From positions 1,404,035 through 1,468,034 of the forward strand of contig JAKSZT010032888.1 of assembly GCA_026826555.1 (NCBI GenBank): a DNA stretch of 64,000 nt, read 5' to 3'. The notes beneath the pieces were generated by a model. The model did no database searches. It was given only the letters and a program-made list of their open reading frames with translations, and was not told the origin of the DNA. The position numbers were made by a program, and so were the translations under genes. Source of the stretch: Tolypeutes matacus (taxonomy: Eukaryota; Chordata; Mammalia; Cingulata; Chlamyphoridae). Shown here piece by piece: positions 24,308 through 35,989 of this stretch. Each line of letters begins with the position of its first letter. Position 1 is the stretch's first letter.

Positions 24308-26109
24308 TGATCATGTAAAAGACCAAGATGGCATTAGTGTAGGAGGGCATACACTGCAAGCTCCCAGAGCAAGGCAGATTGTGGACGGGGTCCTGCCCGG
24401 GGGTATGTGCTGTGCACGTGTGGAGTGAGAAGCTTGGGACATCTACCTGTGCGGATCAACGGCGTGGACAGACGGTAGACACTCATGTGTTTTAAGCCTG
24501 CCAATAGTGGTTGGTACAGACGGCTGAGCCCCATGGTAAGGGAGAAAAAAAATAAAATAAAATGGCCAATTGGAGCCGCGAGCGGGGCGAGAAAGTTTTA
24601 TTTTCTGGGGATCTGGCTGTCTGGCACCCCTTAGACCTTGTGTGAACAGAACAGCGAGAGTTAATTGGCACCCTGTGAACGGGTGGGGGGATTCTGGGTG
24701 GGGAAGGGAGCTGATTTGCCTAGCTGCCGAGGGATAAGACCCGGGCCACCACGGAGCCAGGAAGAAGGGATACTCCCCAAAAGAGGGAGGGTTCTGTTGG
24801 AGGACAGGGAAGGGTATTTTTTATTTTTATTTTTTGACATCGATCTGGCTGCCTGCACTGCCCCATAGTTTGGGGAGTAGATAAGCCAACCTGAAGCAGC
24901 ATCAGGCTGAGAGCAGACGTGAATCTGCAGTCAAACTGAATTACAGAGCAACCCGGTGACGCTGGTGCTTGGCTCCAGAAGGGGCGGAATTGGCCATCTT
25001 TAGCACTCTGCACTGAATAACATCAGAGCTACAGCTACCCTGGGGAGTCCAGGAAGTGGGACGTGCTTGATTAATTTCCACAGGCCCAACTAGGGTCCCT
25101 TCTGTAATGGGGCTGGTCTAGAGGAGGAATTATTTTCGGTCCTGTATTTCTCTAAAAAAATTAAAAAATAAAAATAAAAAGTGAGAAGATCAATTCAATA
25201 AATGAAAAATAAAATTTTTTTAATTTAGTTTAATAACTAAAAGCTGCTTCAGGACCTGCATATAGAACCCTGTGGGGAAACTGATTGATAAACACAAGTA
25301 GGCAGAGAGGATCCATGTGGACCCCAGGGGAATCATTGACCCCCTTAGCTCTGTTTGACTGCTTGCCTGTGTGGATCTTTGGTTTATCTCTGTTTCTTTA
25401 TGGTCTCTTGCTTTTCTTTCCTCTTTCCTGCCCCCTTTCTTTTTTCTTTCATTTTTTTAAAATTAGGTGCTGCTAGCTTGTCGCTTCTTTGCTGTGCTTC
25501 TTCTTCAGTAATTTTCCACTTGCAGTCTATATTGATTCTGTATTCCAAACTATCGCTTATCCTTCCTTCATCTTTCTGCCTTCTGCTTTCTGTTGTAGCT
25601 CTTAGATACAACATTTTTTCATAGGCCCACAACTTAAGGGTGTCAATTTCTATTCCATCTATTTTGTTTTCTTCTTTTTTTTAAATTAGTATTAACTTTT
25701 TCCTTTCAGCCCTTTCTTTACTATTTCTCTCCCTCCTCATAACTCTAGCCTTCTAAATCACAATATATATTCCTCCATTTGCTTTCCCCGTCCATTGTAG
25801 GAACTCCACTTTTTTCCCTATTACTCTACACTGCCTACACAAGTTAAATATTCATCTCATTAAGTCTCATTTTGGCCCTCTTTTAACTTTTATCAACATT
25901 ACTATAATCCATCTGCCTTCCTTACATCTTTTGATTCCTCTGGCCCTAATCTTTTGCCTTCAAGGGAACATAGAAAGAAGCAAGGAAATAAAACAAGAAG
26001 AAAAACTGCCAAATAGAAAACTTAACTCATATGCAGAACCACCAGCTAAATAAAATTCTACAGCATAGAGAAAAACTAATCAACTGAACAAACCCATCAA
26101 GATAATATG
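24308..26109 (+). promoter_or_regulatory. L1 5' UTR / internal promoter
   Basis: About 1.8 kb, G+C-rich in its first 700 bases, with no open frame of note. CAAGATGGC at 24324-24332, about 17 bases from the 5' end, matches the YY1 site found at the same place in other mammalian L1 promoters. This supports a true, untruncated 5' end. Confidence 0.75.
24324..24332 (+). promoter_or_regulatory. YY1-like site at L1 5' end
   Basis: CAAGATGGC. In other mammalian L1s YY1 at this position fixes the transcription start. Confidence 0.65.
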
Positions 26110-27022
26110 ATGACCAGAGGGCAACAAAAAAAATACAAATGACTCTGAGAAACTGGAAAACATGGACCAGTCCAATGCACAAAATAAAAACCATGAAGCA
26201 ATGCAGAACATTGAACAACTAATCAAAGCTATCCAAACAAATATCATGGACCAACTGAAGGAAGAGATTAAGGATATAAAGAAGACACTGGGAGAACATA
26301 CTGAAGAAATAGCAAACATGCCTAAAAAGGTAATAGATATGATGGTAAACAATGGCACAAGCCAAGAAATGAAAAAGACACTGGATTCACATAACAGCAG
26401 ATTTGAACAGGCAGAGGAAAGAATTAGTGATATGGAAGACAATACAGCTGAAATCAAAGAGATAGTAGAACAGATGGACAAAAAAATATAAAAAATCCAG
26501 CATGGACTCAGGGAATTAACTGATAATACAAAATGCACAAACATATGCATTATGTGCATCCCAGAAGGAGAAGAGAAGGGAAAGGGAACAGAAGGAGTGT
26601 TGAAGGAAATAATGGCTGAAAACTTCCCAACCCTATTGAGAGAGAAGGATGTGCAGATCCAGGAAGCACAGCGCACCCCAAATAGTATAAATCCCAAAAG
26701 GCCAAATCCAAGACATATGCTTGTCAAAATGTCCAATGCTCAAGACAAAGAGAAAATACTCAAGGCAGCCAGAGAAAAGAGAACCATCAAATACAAGGGA
26801 AACACAATAAGATTAAGTGCTGATTTCTCAGCTGAAACCATGGAGGCAAGAAGACAGTGGTAGGACATAGTCAAAATACTAACAGAAAAAAATTTCCAGC
26901 CGTGAATTCTTTATCCAGCAAAATTGGAATTAAAAAATTATGGAGAGTTCAAAATATTCACAGATAAACAGAAATTAAGAGGGCATGTCAAGAAGAAACC
27001 AGCACTTCAAGAAATACTATAG
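26110..27022 (+). pseudogene. ORF1: L1 ORF1 (RNA-binding chaperone), broken
   Basis: ORF1p is the trimeric RNA-binding protein of the L1 particle. The likely ATG at 26110 reads MTRGQQKK, then a one-base slip in the A-run at about 26126-26133 moves the frame. The main frame from 26162 shows a coiled coil (IEQLIKAIQTNIMDQLKEE and on, to about 26485), an in-frame TAA at 26489, the RNA-recognition part (26552 on, CIPEGEEKGKG) and the C-terminal domain (VKMSNAQDKEKILKAAREK near 26725-26780). Two further stops (26861, 26902) precede the natural end at 27020-27022. The long open frame on the opposite strand is a shadow. Confidence 0.9.
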
Positions 27023-27144
27023 GAATCTCTACAAGTTGAAAGGAAAAAACAAGGGAGAGAGAGGTGGAGGAGAGTTTAAAAATAATTGAAAAGACAAAAA
27101 GAGAAACAAAACAACATATGACATACATTAACCCAAAGAAAAAA

Positions 27145-30100
27145 ATGGCTGAAGTAAGAAATTCTTTATGAGAAATAACACTGAATTCTAATGGATTAAG
27201 TTCACCAATCAAAAGTCAGAGATTGGCAGAATGGATAAGAAAATATGATCCATCTATATGCTGTCTACAAGAAACTCACCTCCAACCCAGGGATTCAAGG
27301 AGGCTGAAAGTGAATGGCTGGAAAACCATTTTACAAGCTAACAATAGCCAAAAAAGGGCAGGAGTAGCTATTCTAATATCAGACAAAATAGACTTTAAAT
27401 GCAAAACTATTGTAAGAGACAAAGATGCACACTACATATTAGTAAAAGCAGTAATCTCTCAAGAAGAGAGAACAATCATCAACATTTACGCACCTTATCA
27501 GGGTGCCTCAAAATACGTACGGCAAACCTTGGAAAAACAAAGAGGAGAAATAAATGCCTCTACAATTATAGCAGGGGACTTCAACACACCACTATCATCA
27601 TTAGACAGAATATCTAGACAGAGAATCAATAATGAAACTGAGGCACTGAACAATACATTAGAAGACCTGGACTTAATAGACATATACAGAACCTTACACC
27701 CAAATACAGCGGGAATTACATTCATCTCGAGTGCACATGGAACATACTCCAAAATAGACCACATGCTAGGCAACAGAACAACTCTCAATGAATTCAGAAA
27801 GATTGAGATTATACAAAGTAATTTCTCTGAACACAACATAATGAAGTTGGAAATCACTAAGGGCCAGAGAAACAGGTTAGGCACAAGAATATGGAAGTTA
27901 AACAACACAATCTTAGATAAACAGTGGTCAAAGAGGAAATCTCAAAAGAAATCAGTAACTACCTTGAAACTAATGAAAATGAAAACACAACATATCAAAA
28001 CCTATGGGATGCAGCGAAAGCAGTCCTCAGAGGGAAGTTCATAGTCATAAATTCATATATTAAAAATGAAGAAAGAGCTAAAATTGATGACCTACCTGCA
28101 CACTTGGAGGAATTGGAAAAACAACAACAAAATAAACCTAAAGGAAGTAGAAAGAAGGAAATAACAAAGATTAGAGCAGAACTAAATGAAGTAGAGAATA
28201 AGAAAGTACTGGAAACAATAAACAAAAACAAAAGTTGGTTCTTCAAGAATATCAACAAAATTGACAAACCCTTAGCCAGAGTAACAAAGAAAAAGAGAGA
28301 ACAGATGCAAATACATAAAATAAGGAATGAGCAAGGGGATATCACTACTGACCCCACAGAAATAAAGAGTATCATAAGAGGATAGTTTGAAAAATTATAT
28401 GCCAACAAGAAGGATAATTTAAAGGAAATGGAGAAATTTCTAGAAACCCACAAACAGACGACATTGATGAAAGAAGAAATAGATGAACTCAACCACCCAA
28501 TTACAAGTAAAGAGATAGACTCAGTCACCAAAAACTATGAAGAGTCCAGAACCAGATGGCTTCACAGCTGAATTCTACCAAACATTCCGGAAAGAGCTAA
28601 CACCAATTCTACTTAAGCTCTTCCAAAAAATAGAAGTAGAAGGAATATTGCCTAACTCATTCTATGATGGCAACATTACCCTAATACCAAAACCAAATAA
28701 AGATACCACAAGAAAGGAAATTACAGACCAATTTCTCTAATGAACTTAGATGCCAAAATTCTCAGCAAAATACTTGCTAATCGCATTCAACAACATATCA
28801 AAAGGATTATACACCATGACCAAGTGAGTTTAATCCCGGTTATGCAAGGATGGATCAATATAAGAAAATCAATCAATGTAATACACCACATAAACAGATT
28901 GAAAGAAAAAAATCACATGATTATCTCTATAGATGCAGAAAAAGCATTTGACAAAATACAGCACTCTTTCCTCATAAAAACACTACAAAAGATAGGAATA
29001 GATGGAAACTTTCTGAATATGATAAAGTGTATATATGAAAAACCCAAAGCTAACATCATTTTCAATGGTGAAATCCTAAAAGCCTTCCCTCTGAGACCGG
29101 GAACTAGACAAGGATGCCCACTATCACCACTCCTAATTAACATTGTCTTAGAAGTACTTGCGCGAGCACGCACAAGAAAAGGACATAAAAGGCATCCAGA
29201 TTGGAAAAGAAGAAGTAAAAATTTCATTATTTGCAGATTACATGATCCTCTACTTAGAAAGCCCTGAGAAATCCACAACAAGGCTTCTAGAACTTATAAA
29301 GAAGTTCAGGAATGTTGCAGGCTATAAGATCAATGCTCAAAAATCAGTAGCATTTCTGTACACCAATAACGAGCAAAATGAGGAAATCAGGAAAAAATAC
29401 CATTTACAATAGTAACTAAAAGAATCAAATACCTAGTAATAAATTAACTAAAGATGTAAAGGACTTATATAGAGAAAACTACACAACAATGTTAAAGGAA
29501 ATCAAAGAAGACTTAAATAAATGGAAAAATATTCCCTGTTCATGGATAGGAAGACTAAACTTCAGCAAGATGTCTATCCTAACCCAAGTAATCTACAGAT
29601 TTAATGCAATCCCAATAAAAGTCAACACTGTATTTTTTAAGGAACTGGAAAAACTAACCACAAAATATATTTGGAGAGGCAAGAGGCCCGAATTGCCAAA
29701 GACATATTGAAAAAGAAAAATGAAGTTGGAGGTATTACACTATCTGACTTTAAAACATACTATAAAGCTACAGTGATAAAAACTGCATGGTATTGGCACA
29801 AGGATAGACCTATTGACCAATGGAACCGAATTGAGAGTTCTGATATAGATCCTCGCATATACAGTCATCTGATATTTGACAAGGCCATGAAGCCCACTTA
29901 GTTGGGAGAGAATGGCCTCTTTAACACATGGTGCTTGGAGAACTGGATATCCATATCGAAAAGAATGAGAGAAGAATACCATCTCACACCTTATACAAAA
30001 ATCAACTCAAGATGGATCAAAGATCTAAATATAAGAGCCAAAACCATGAAGACCTTGGAAGATAATGTAGGAAAGCATCTACAGGACCTTGTAATAGGAA

Positions 30101-30950
30101 ATGGTTTCATGAACTTCACAGCCAAAGCACGAACAGCAAGAGAAAAATTAGATAAATGGATCTCATCAAAATTAAAAACTTCTGCACCTCAAAGGATGTT
30201 ATTAAGATAATAAAATGGTAGCCTACCCAATAGGAGGAAATATTTGGCAACCATATATCTGATAGGAGCCTAATACCCAGCATATATAAAGAAATCCTAC
30301 AATACACTTTGAAAATAAAAGGACAAACAACCCATTTAAAAAATGGGCAAGTGACCTGAAAAGACACTTCTCCAAGGAAGAAATACAAATGGCTAAAAAG
30401 CACATGAAAAAATGCTCAAAATCCCTTGCTATCAGGGAAATGCAAATCAAAACTACAATGAGACACCATCTTACACACATTAGAATGGCAGCTATTAAAA
30501 AAACCGGAGACACTAAATTTTGAAGAGGATGTAGAGGAATAGGAACCCTCATCCACTGCTGGTGGGACTGTGGTATGGTCCAGCCACTGTGGAGGACAGT
30601 TTGGTGGTTCCTCAGAAAACTAACAATAGATCTTCCGTATGATCCACCAATTCCACTGGTGGGTATATACCCAGAAGATCTGAAAAGGAAAGAGACAAAC
30701 AGATATATGCACACCAATGTTCATAGTGGCATTGTTCACCATTGCCAAAAGTTGGAATCAGCCCCTGTGCCCATCAACAGACGAATGGATAAGCAAAATG
30801 TGGTACATACATACAATGGAATATTACTCAGCTGTAAGAAGGATTAAAGTGCTAACACATGGAATAATATGGATGAATCTTGAAGACCTTATGTTGAGTG
30901 AAGCAAGCCAGGCACTGAAGGATGAACAGTATATGACCTCACTGATCTGA
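27145..30950 (+). pseudogene. ORF2: L1 ORF2 (endonuclease and reverse transcriptase), broken
   Basis: ORF2p nicks target DNA and copies L1 RNA. ATG at 27145; codon 9 is TGA (27169). The endonuclease domain spans about 27181-27900, with CLQETHL (catalytic Glu) at 27262-27282, GDFNTPLSSLD near 27580 and a final SEH near 27829 where the family has Ser-Asp-His. The RT domain (28537-29420) has [10 protein letters not shown] near 29107. The catalytic box reads FADY near 29232 instead of FADD, so the second aspartate is lost. The C-terminal region follows, with TAWYW near 29783 and MWYIHTMEYYSA near 30800. Frameshifts occur near 27920, 28530, 28735 and 29165, and stops at 28383 and 29899 among others. 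The order and spacing are those of a standard L1. Confidence 0.93.
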
Positions 30951-31663
30951 AATGATGAAAGTGAGCAGTCTCTGAGAATCATTGTCTGAAAGATAGGTTA
31001 ACAAGTGAGATTAAGAGAAGAGCAGGCTTTGAGCCATCACCCATATGGACATAATCTATGGCAAAAGGATAGAGTGTGGTTGCATGTTGGGGGATGGGGC
31101 AGATGGTTGGTGGTGTTCCTCGGTTTGGTGGTGCAGCACTGGTGGGTGGGTGGATTAGGAAGGGCAGGTTCAAATTCCCAGGGCATGTAACTGTGAATCT
31201 TGACATTCCATGGGTTGGGATAGGGTGGTGTCATGTGTCCTGGGGGGCTGGGTGGAAGGGAACAGTCAAGATCTAATGGGGTGTTTGGTGGTCATGGGAA
31301 AGGTTTTTCATTACCTTACAGTAATGGGCACAGGACAGGGTAAATATCATCAAAATTATTAAACTGTATCATCTAGATTGTAAACTATACTATAAATCAT
31401 TGACAATGTTTAGTTGCTATATTTAGCTGTCTGTATAACAGTTATAACAATGCTAATATCCAAAAAAAGGGGGGGGGTTAATATGGGGTGGGGAAGGGGG
31501 GGTGGTTTGGTATTTGGGAATCTCTGGTACTCCCTGTGTGACTTTGCTGTGACCTAAAACTTCTTTGAAAATTAAATGAAAATTTTGATACAATGGGAAT
31601 TGAGAGGGGGAAGGTGTCATGGCACACCGGACATCTGATAACACAGCGATAAAAGGAAAAAAA

Positions 31664-31682
31664 GAATATATATATATATATA
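31664..31682. repeat. (TA)n simple repeat
   Basis: Short TA dinucleotide run inside the L1 3' UTR. Confidence 0.9.
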
Positions 31683-33621
31683 TTTTAAAGGCATTTCTTT
31701 TGCTTTTTTCCCGACTTTTTTGAATGTCCCAATCCACTAATTATATTTTGTTTTGTTTTGTTTTTTTTGTTTGATTATTTGTTTTTGTTTTTGTTTTTGT
31801 TTTTTTCCCTGAGTTTCCTTATGTTTGTCTCTTGCATGTTAGCTTATCATTGTTGTTTCTTTTTCCTATTAAGTGAATTTGATTATTTTATCGACTACAT
31901 GTTCATGGAGGATTTGGATCACAGAAGGGTTACTATGGGCACTGCAGGGGATTATTGGTGGGGGGGTGCATGGGAAGGGGGATTCATGGGAGTTAGTTCA
32001 TCCGAATATACATGAAAGATATACAAAATCGTTCTAAAGGTCAAAAGATGGGGCATGGTCACAATGGGTGGACAATCACACAGTAAATGAGGGAATCTGA
32101 ATTCCTAGCCTGGAGAGCTCTGCCACAGTCTCCAAGGGAGCAGCAACAGTCCTCTGAGTGCAGGGACAGTGTCTGTCAAAAGAGGATGATCCACTGATGA
32201 GTTCTTTTTATTGATGACTACCCTTATGAGTCTTTGCTCTTGTAACTGAGACTTAGCTTGCTGTTGTGGGGTGCCTAATGGTTGCCACCTGAGAGCCTCC
32301 TTGTTACTCATATGTGACCTCTCTCTAAGCCAAAATCAGCATATGAATGTATTACCTTCCCGCCAACGTGGGACATGACTCCCGGGGATGAGCCTCCCTG
32401 GCAACGAGGGATTAATAACAAGTGCCAACTAGCAACACAACTGGAAAAAGATCTTGAATAAAAGGGGGAAAAGGTAAAGACAAATGAGTTCAAGTGCTAA
32501 GAGACTTCAAAGAGAGTCGGGAGGTCATCCCAGAGGTAACTCTTACGCACACCTCAGTAGGAGCTCATAGAACATCAAAGGGCCTATCACCCCACACAGA
32601 GGGACTCCTGAGAGCTCTGGAGACACCCAGGTCCTATATAAGGGGGGATAGCTCCAGAGACTGATGCCTTATCAGTGGGCTCTATTTTGGAATCTGTGCT
32701 CCTGAGAGTGACAGAATTGGACTCAAATAAGTCCTCCCTGCACATGGTTCATCAGTCCCTTCTATTCAAACCTATATGTGATGCTGGAGTTTTTAGGTAT
32801 ACTTCCAGAGACGGAAGCCTCTGACCTACCTATGTGCCAGGTGTGTGTCGAATCTCGGTGGAGCTGCAACTCCTACCCTACAGCTCAATGGACCCATCCA
32901 AGTCACCTGGCGAGGAGACAATGATGGGCAACGGCCATCCCAGGGAATGGAGAGGGCCTGCATCTGCAGGCAGTATCATCCCACCCACCATATCCATGGG
33001 ATATAAGCCCTCTCTCACTTGGAAGTGGAGTGGACATCACCATCCAAGTCCCCTCAGGATTGGGGGAAGAACTATGGACTAGAGTGGAGTTGATGGTAGT
33101 CTGTTGTACACATATGGTGATTCTAGCAATAGAAGAAATTATAACAATGAGGTGGAGCCAGTGGCCACTTGACATTTTCGGGGCAGGGAGGGGATGAGCA
33201 GTTGAAATACAGTGGCTTCTTTGGGTGTTGGAGGCTGTCCTGAGTACTGTTGTGGCAACGGATGTAGGCCATTTTAAATCAGCACACACCACTCAGAACT
33301 GTGTGGGAGAGAGTGTGGTCTACGATGTGAACTGTGGTCTATGGTTGGTGGCAAGGCCTCAGGATGTGTAAGTCCATTGAGGTTGGTGGGCCACACTTGT
33401 GGGAGATGTTTGTGTGGGATGTGGTGGGAGGTGTGGGAGGTGGGCAACATGGGAACCCCAGTGGGTTCCATGTAATATTTTAGGTAATATAAGCACCTCT
33501 TAAAATATATATATATATATAAATAACATTTTTGTAAGCACATGCACATATATGCATATATATTTATATACCATTTTACAAATATTGGTATGTATTGTGA
33601 AAATTTTGATTTTTACCCACA

Positions 33622-33653
33622 ATAAAAATAAATAAATAAATAAATAAATAAAA
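33622..33653 (+). terminator. First (weak) L1 3' end, TAAA-repeat tail
   Basis: AATAAA-rich 'taaataaataaa' tail. Other copies in the window end here, so this is the normal polyadenylation site of the lineage. It was bypassed in this copy. Confidence 0.8.
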
Positions 33654-33655
33654 AG

Positions 33656-34723
33656 ATATATCATGCAAGAAATACAGGATTCCCTTATGCTTCCCTCTTA
33701 CTAACACTTTGCACTGGTCTGGGATATTTGTTACAATTGATAAAAGCACATTTTTATAATTGCTCTATTAACTGTATTTCAGTTTAGCTTAGTGATCTCT
33801 GAGTTGTGCACTTCTATGGGTATTTTTAAAAATATATTCTATTAACATATATACAAAATAAAATGTCCACATTTAATGATATTCAAATATATACTTCAGT
33901 ACTGTTAATTATATCTAAGGGTTGTGCTACAATCACCGGCATTCATTACTGAAAATTTTCCATCGTCCAAAATAGAAATTCTGTATGATTTAAACTTTAA
34001 ATATTTATTCCCAATCCCTAACTCATTCTCTGGTAACCCATATTCTAGAGTCTGACTCTGAAATTTTTCTTATTCTTATTACTTCATATCAGTGAAGATC
34101 ACACAGTATTTTTATTTTTTGTGTCTGCCTTATTCAACTCAATATGATATCATCAAGGTTCATCCATGTTACCATATTGTGATATTGTTTTATTTATTTT
34201 TATGGCTGAATAATATTCCATTTTTTATATCCATTCATTAACTGATGGACACCTGGGTTGTTTCTATCTTTTGGAAATTGTGAATAATGCTGCTATGAAC
34301 ATCAGTGTGAAAATATCTATTCAAGTACCTGCTCTCAATTCTTTTCAGTATATAACTAGAAATGGGATTGATGGTTTATATGGTTATTCTATACTACACT
34401 TTCTGAGGAACTTCCAAATTGTCTTCCCCTGCCATCTTTTTCTGGGGTGGGTTGGAAAAATGACCACCCCAGATATGGTTTACAGGAGGAAAATAAATGA
34501 ATACATTAAAAAGAAAACACATTTTTTTGGAAAAGAGTGCAAGGTGAAAACTTATAAAGAAGGGCAAAGGAATCTCTCTTAAATGATAATATAATATATC
34601 TTATTAGGGTAGAGTTATAGGGGTTTTCTGATTGTTAAATAATAGGATACTACAAATTTAACTTTCATGCTTTTTATTGCTTGAAAATGTTGTCTAAAAC
34701 AAAATAAACATAATTTCAATTGC
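33656..34723 (+). other. 3' transduced flank carried by the L1
   Basis: About 1.07 kb lies between the normal L1 end and the terminal poly(A). It is unrelated to the L1 3' UTR and contains an antisense L1M fragment (about 33830-34430), as ordinary genomic DNA would. It ends with AATAAA at 34703-34708, 15 bases before the poly(A). Only one poly(A) and one target duplication pair enclose everything from 24308, which is the signature of read-through transcription at the source locus. A separate insertion cannot be fully excluded, but it would need to have landed exactly at the tail. Confidence 0.8.
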
Positions 34724-34741
34724 AAAAAAAAAAAAAAAAAA
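34703..34741 (+). terminator. Downstream polyadenylation signal and poly(A) tail
   Basis: AATAAA, a 15-base spacer, then about 18 A before the A-rich target duplication. Confidence 0.85.
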
Positions 34742-34757
34742 AAAAAAGCTATAAGAC
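34742..34757. repeat. Target-site duplication of the nested L1 (right)
   Basis: Exact repeat of 24292-24307. Confidence 0.95.
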
Positions 34758-35053
34758 CTATAAAAGCACTGGTGTGTCAATACCTGATTATGTTAAAACT
34801 CGTCAGGATATTGGGTCTTCTACTCATCAGATGGCCATTATGGCCACCATTATGGCTCAAGCATACCTGGGTAAGGGTCGAGGAAAAAGGGGAGTGTGTT
34901 ATAGATGTGGAAAGACAGGACATTGTCAAAAGGAATGCAGAATGCTCCCTGCTTCAGGACCACAAAAATAGAAATGAGTCACATCAGGGTCCATCAAAAA
35001 GATGTCTGATTTGCCAGAAAGGGTTCCATTGGGCCAATGAATGTAAATCCTGA
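34758..35053 (+). pseudogene. gag: gag (nucleocapsid part), broken
   Basis: Continuation of gag after the L1. A frame change occurs within the first ~10 codons (about 34766). Two retroviral CCHC zinc knuckles follow: CYRCGKTGHCQKEC at about 34900-34941 and, in the next frame, CLICQKGFHWANEC at about 35005-35046. A second frame change therefore separates the knuckles. A TGA at 35051 closes the frame. Two knuckles are normal for a betaretroviral nucleocapsid. Confidence 0.9.
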
Positions 35054-35765
35054 TTTCGTAGAAATGGAAAGTCAATTACTGGTCCAGGAAACATTTATGC
35101 AAGCATAACTCAGGGCCCACAGACAAACAATATAAGTCTCCAATTGAAATATCCTGTCAGCAACGGGAGGAATCACTCACCCCTGTTACCAAATTGAAAG
35201 TGCCAATGAAGGGAAGTGCTGCTGTAGATTTGCCAAGTGCTGAAACCAAATTAATAACACAATCAATGGGCATCCAAACAATATGTACTGGAGTTAAAGG
35301 CCCAATTCCAAAAAATTCAGTAGGGGTATAGTTGGGAGAAGTAGCTTGACTCAAAGAGGGCTCTTGGTTCAAATGGGAATTATTGATGGGGATTATTAAG
35401 GAGAAATTAAAGTTATGGTGCAGTCCCTAGGGCAAGTACAAATAGTCAGCAGGGACCGTATTGCTCAATTGCTTTTTCTTCCTTATAATAAACCTTCTGA
35501 ACTTCTTCTCAAAAGAACTGGTGGCTTTGGGTCAACAGGCCATAGAGTATTTTGGCCAACATTTGTGGGAGATGAAATACCTGAAATAACTATTACTATT
35601 AATGGGAAAGTTTTTTTAAGATTAGTAGATACCAGAGCTGATATAACTATTATAGCTAAATGCCATTGGCCTCAAGCTTGGACATTGCAAAAGGTTCCTA
35701 CGGTTTTCACAGGTATTGGAACCATGACTGATGTTTATCAAAGTACAAAAATTTTTATATTGTAG
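35054..35765 (+). pseudogene. pro: pro: dUTPase and aspartic protease, broken
   Basis: The dUTPase segment (about 35200-35510) shows GSAAVDLPSAET, GPIPKNSVGV and DRIAQLLFLPY (35454-35486), in the order of the dUTPase motifs fused to betaretroviral protease. It contains stops near 35329 and 35347 and a frame change near 35400. The protease segment follows in the 35415-35765 frame. Its active site reads DTRAD at 35628-35642 instead of DTGAD, so the conserved glycine is replaced. The frame stops near 35763. Confidence 0.88.
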
Positions 35766-35854
35766 GTCCAGAAGGACAAAAGGCCACCTTGCAACCTTTT
35801 GTTGCTGATGTGGGATTAAATTTATGGGCAGAGACCTTTTAAATCAATGGGGAG

Positions 35855-35883
35855 CATATATATATATATACACACACACACAT
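35855..35883. repeat. (TA)n(CA)n simple repeat
   Basis: A microsatellite within proviral sequence near the protease/pol junction. Confidence 0.85.
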
Positions 35884-35989
35884 CCCTACTCTTTCTGACC
35901 CTGTTAAAAATATGATATGATGAATCAAATGCAATTTGGACAGACAAGCAGACCTGGTGATCATCAAAGCCTGCGTTATACTGACCCAG

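Larger units (their letters stand above)
30951..33655 (+). other. Unusually long L1 3' UTR
   Basis: About 2.7 kb between the ORF2 stop and a TAAA-repeat tail (33622-33653). It includes a G-rich tract (31080-31260 and 31465-31510), (TA)n at 31664-31682, and a T/TTTTG-rich tract at 31745-31805. A conserved block from 32300 to the end recurs at 6530, 10384, 38609, 42766, 52896 and 62661. Because truncated copies elsewhere end in the same tail, this block is a real part of the L1 and not a chance neighbour. Confidence 0.85.
24308..34741 (+). mobile_element. Full-length L1 with 3' transduced sequence, nested in gag
   Basis: One retrotransposition unit bounded by a 16-bp duplication. It contains: 5' UTR (24308-26109), ORF1 (26110-27022), a 122-base gap, ORF2 (27145-30950), a very long 3' UTR (30951 to about 33655, ending in a TAAA-rich tail), then about 1.07 kb of non-L1 DNA and a poly(A) from 34724. 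Both ORFs are damaged by stops and frameshifts, and two catalytic residues in ORF2 are replaced. It is therefore inactive today, but it was complete when inserted. Confidence 0.92.

Noticed and set aside
26080..26736. 218-codon open frame on the minus strand
   Set aside because: It is the antisense shadow of the L1 ORF1 coiled coil. Hydrophobic residues mirror the A-rich sense codons.
27995..28531. 178-codon minus-strand open frame
   Set aside because: Shadow of L1 ORF2 on the sense strand, for the same reason as the ORF1 case.
33656..34723. Independent insertion at the tail of the L1, instead of transduction
   Set aside because: No separate duplication pair was found around it, and the outer 16-bp duplication with a single poly(A) explains the whole unit more simply.
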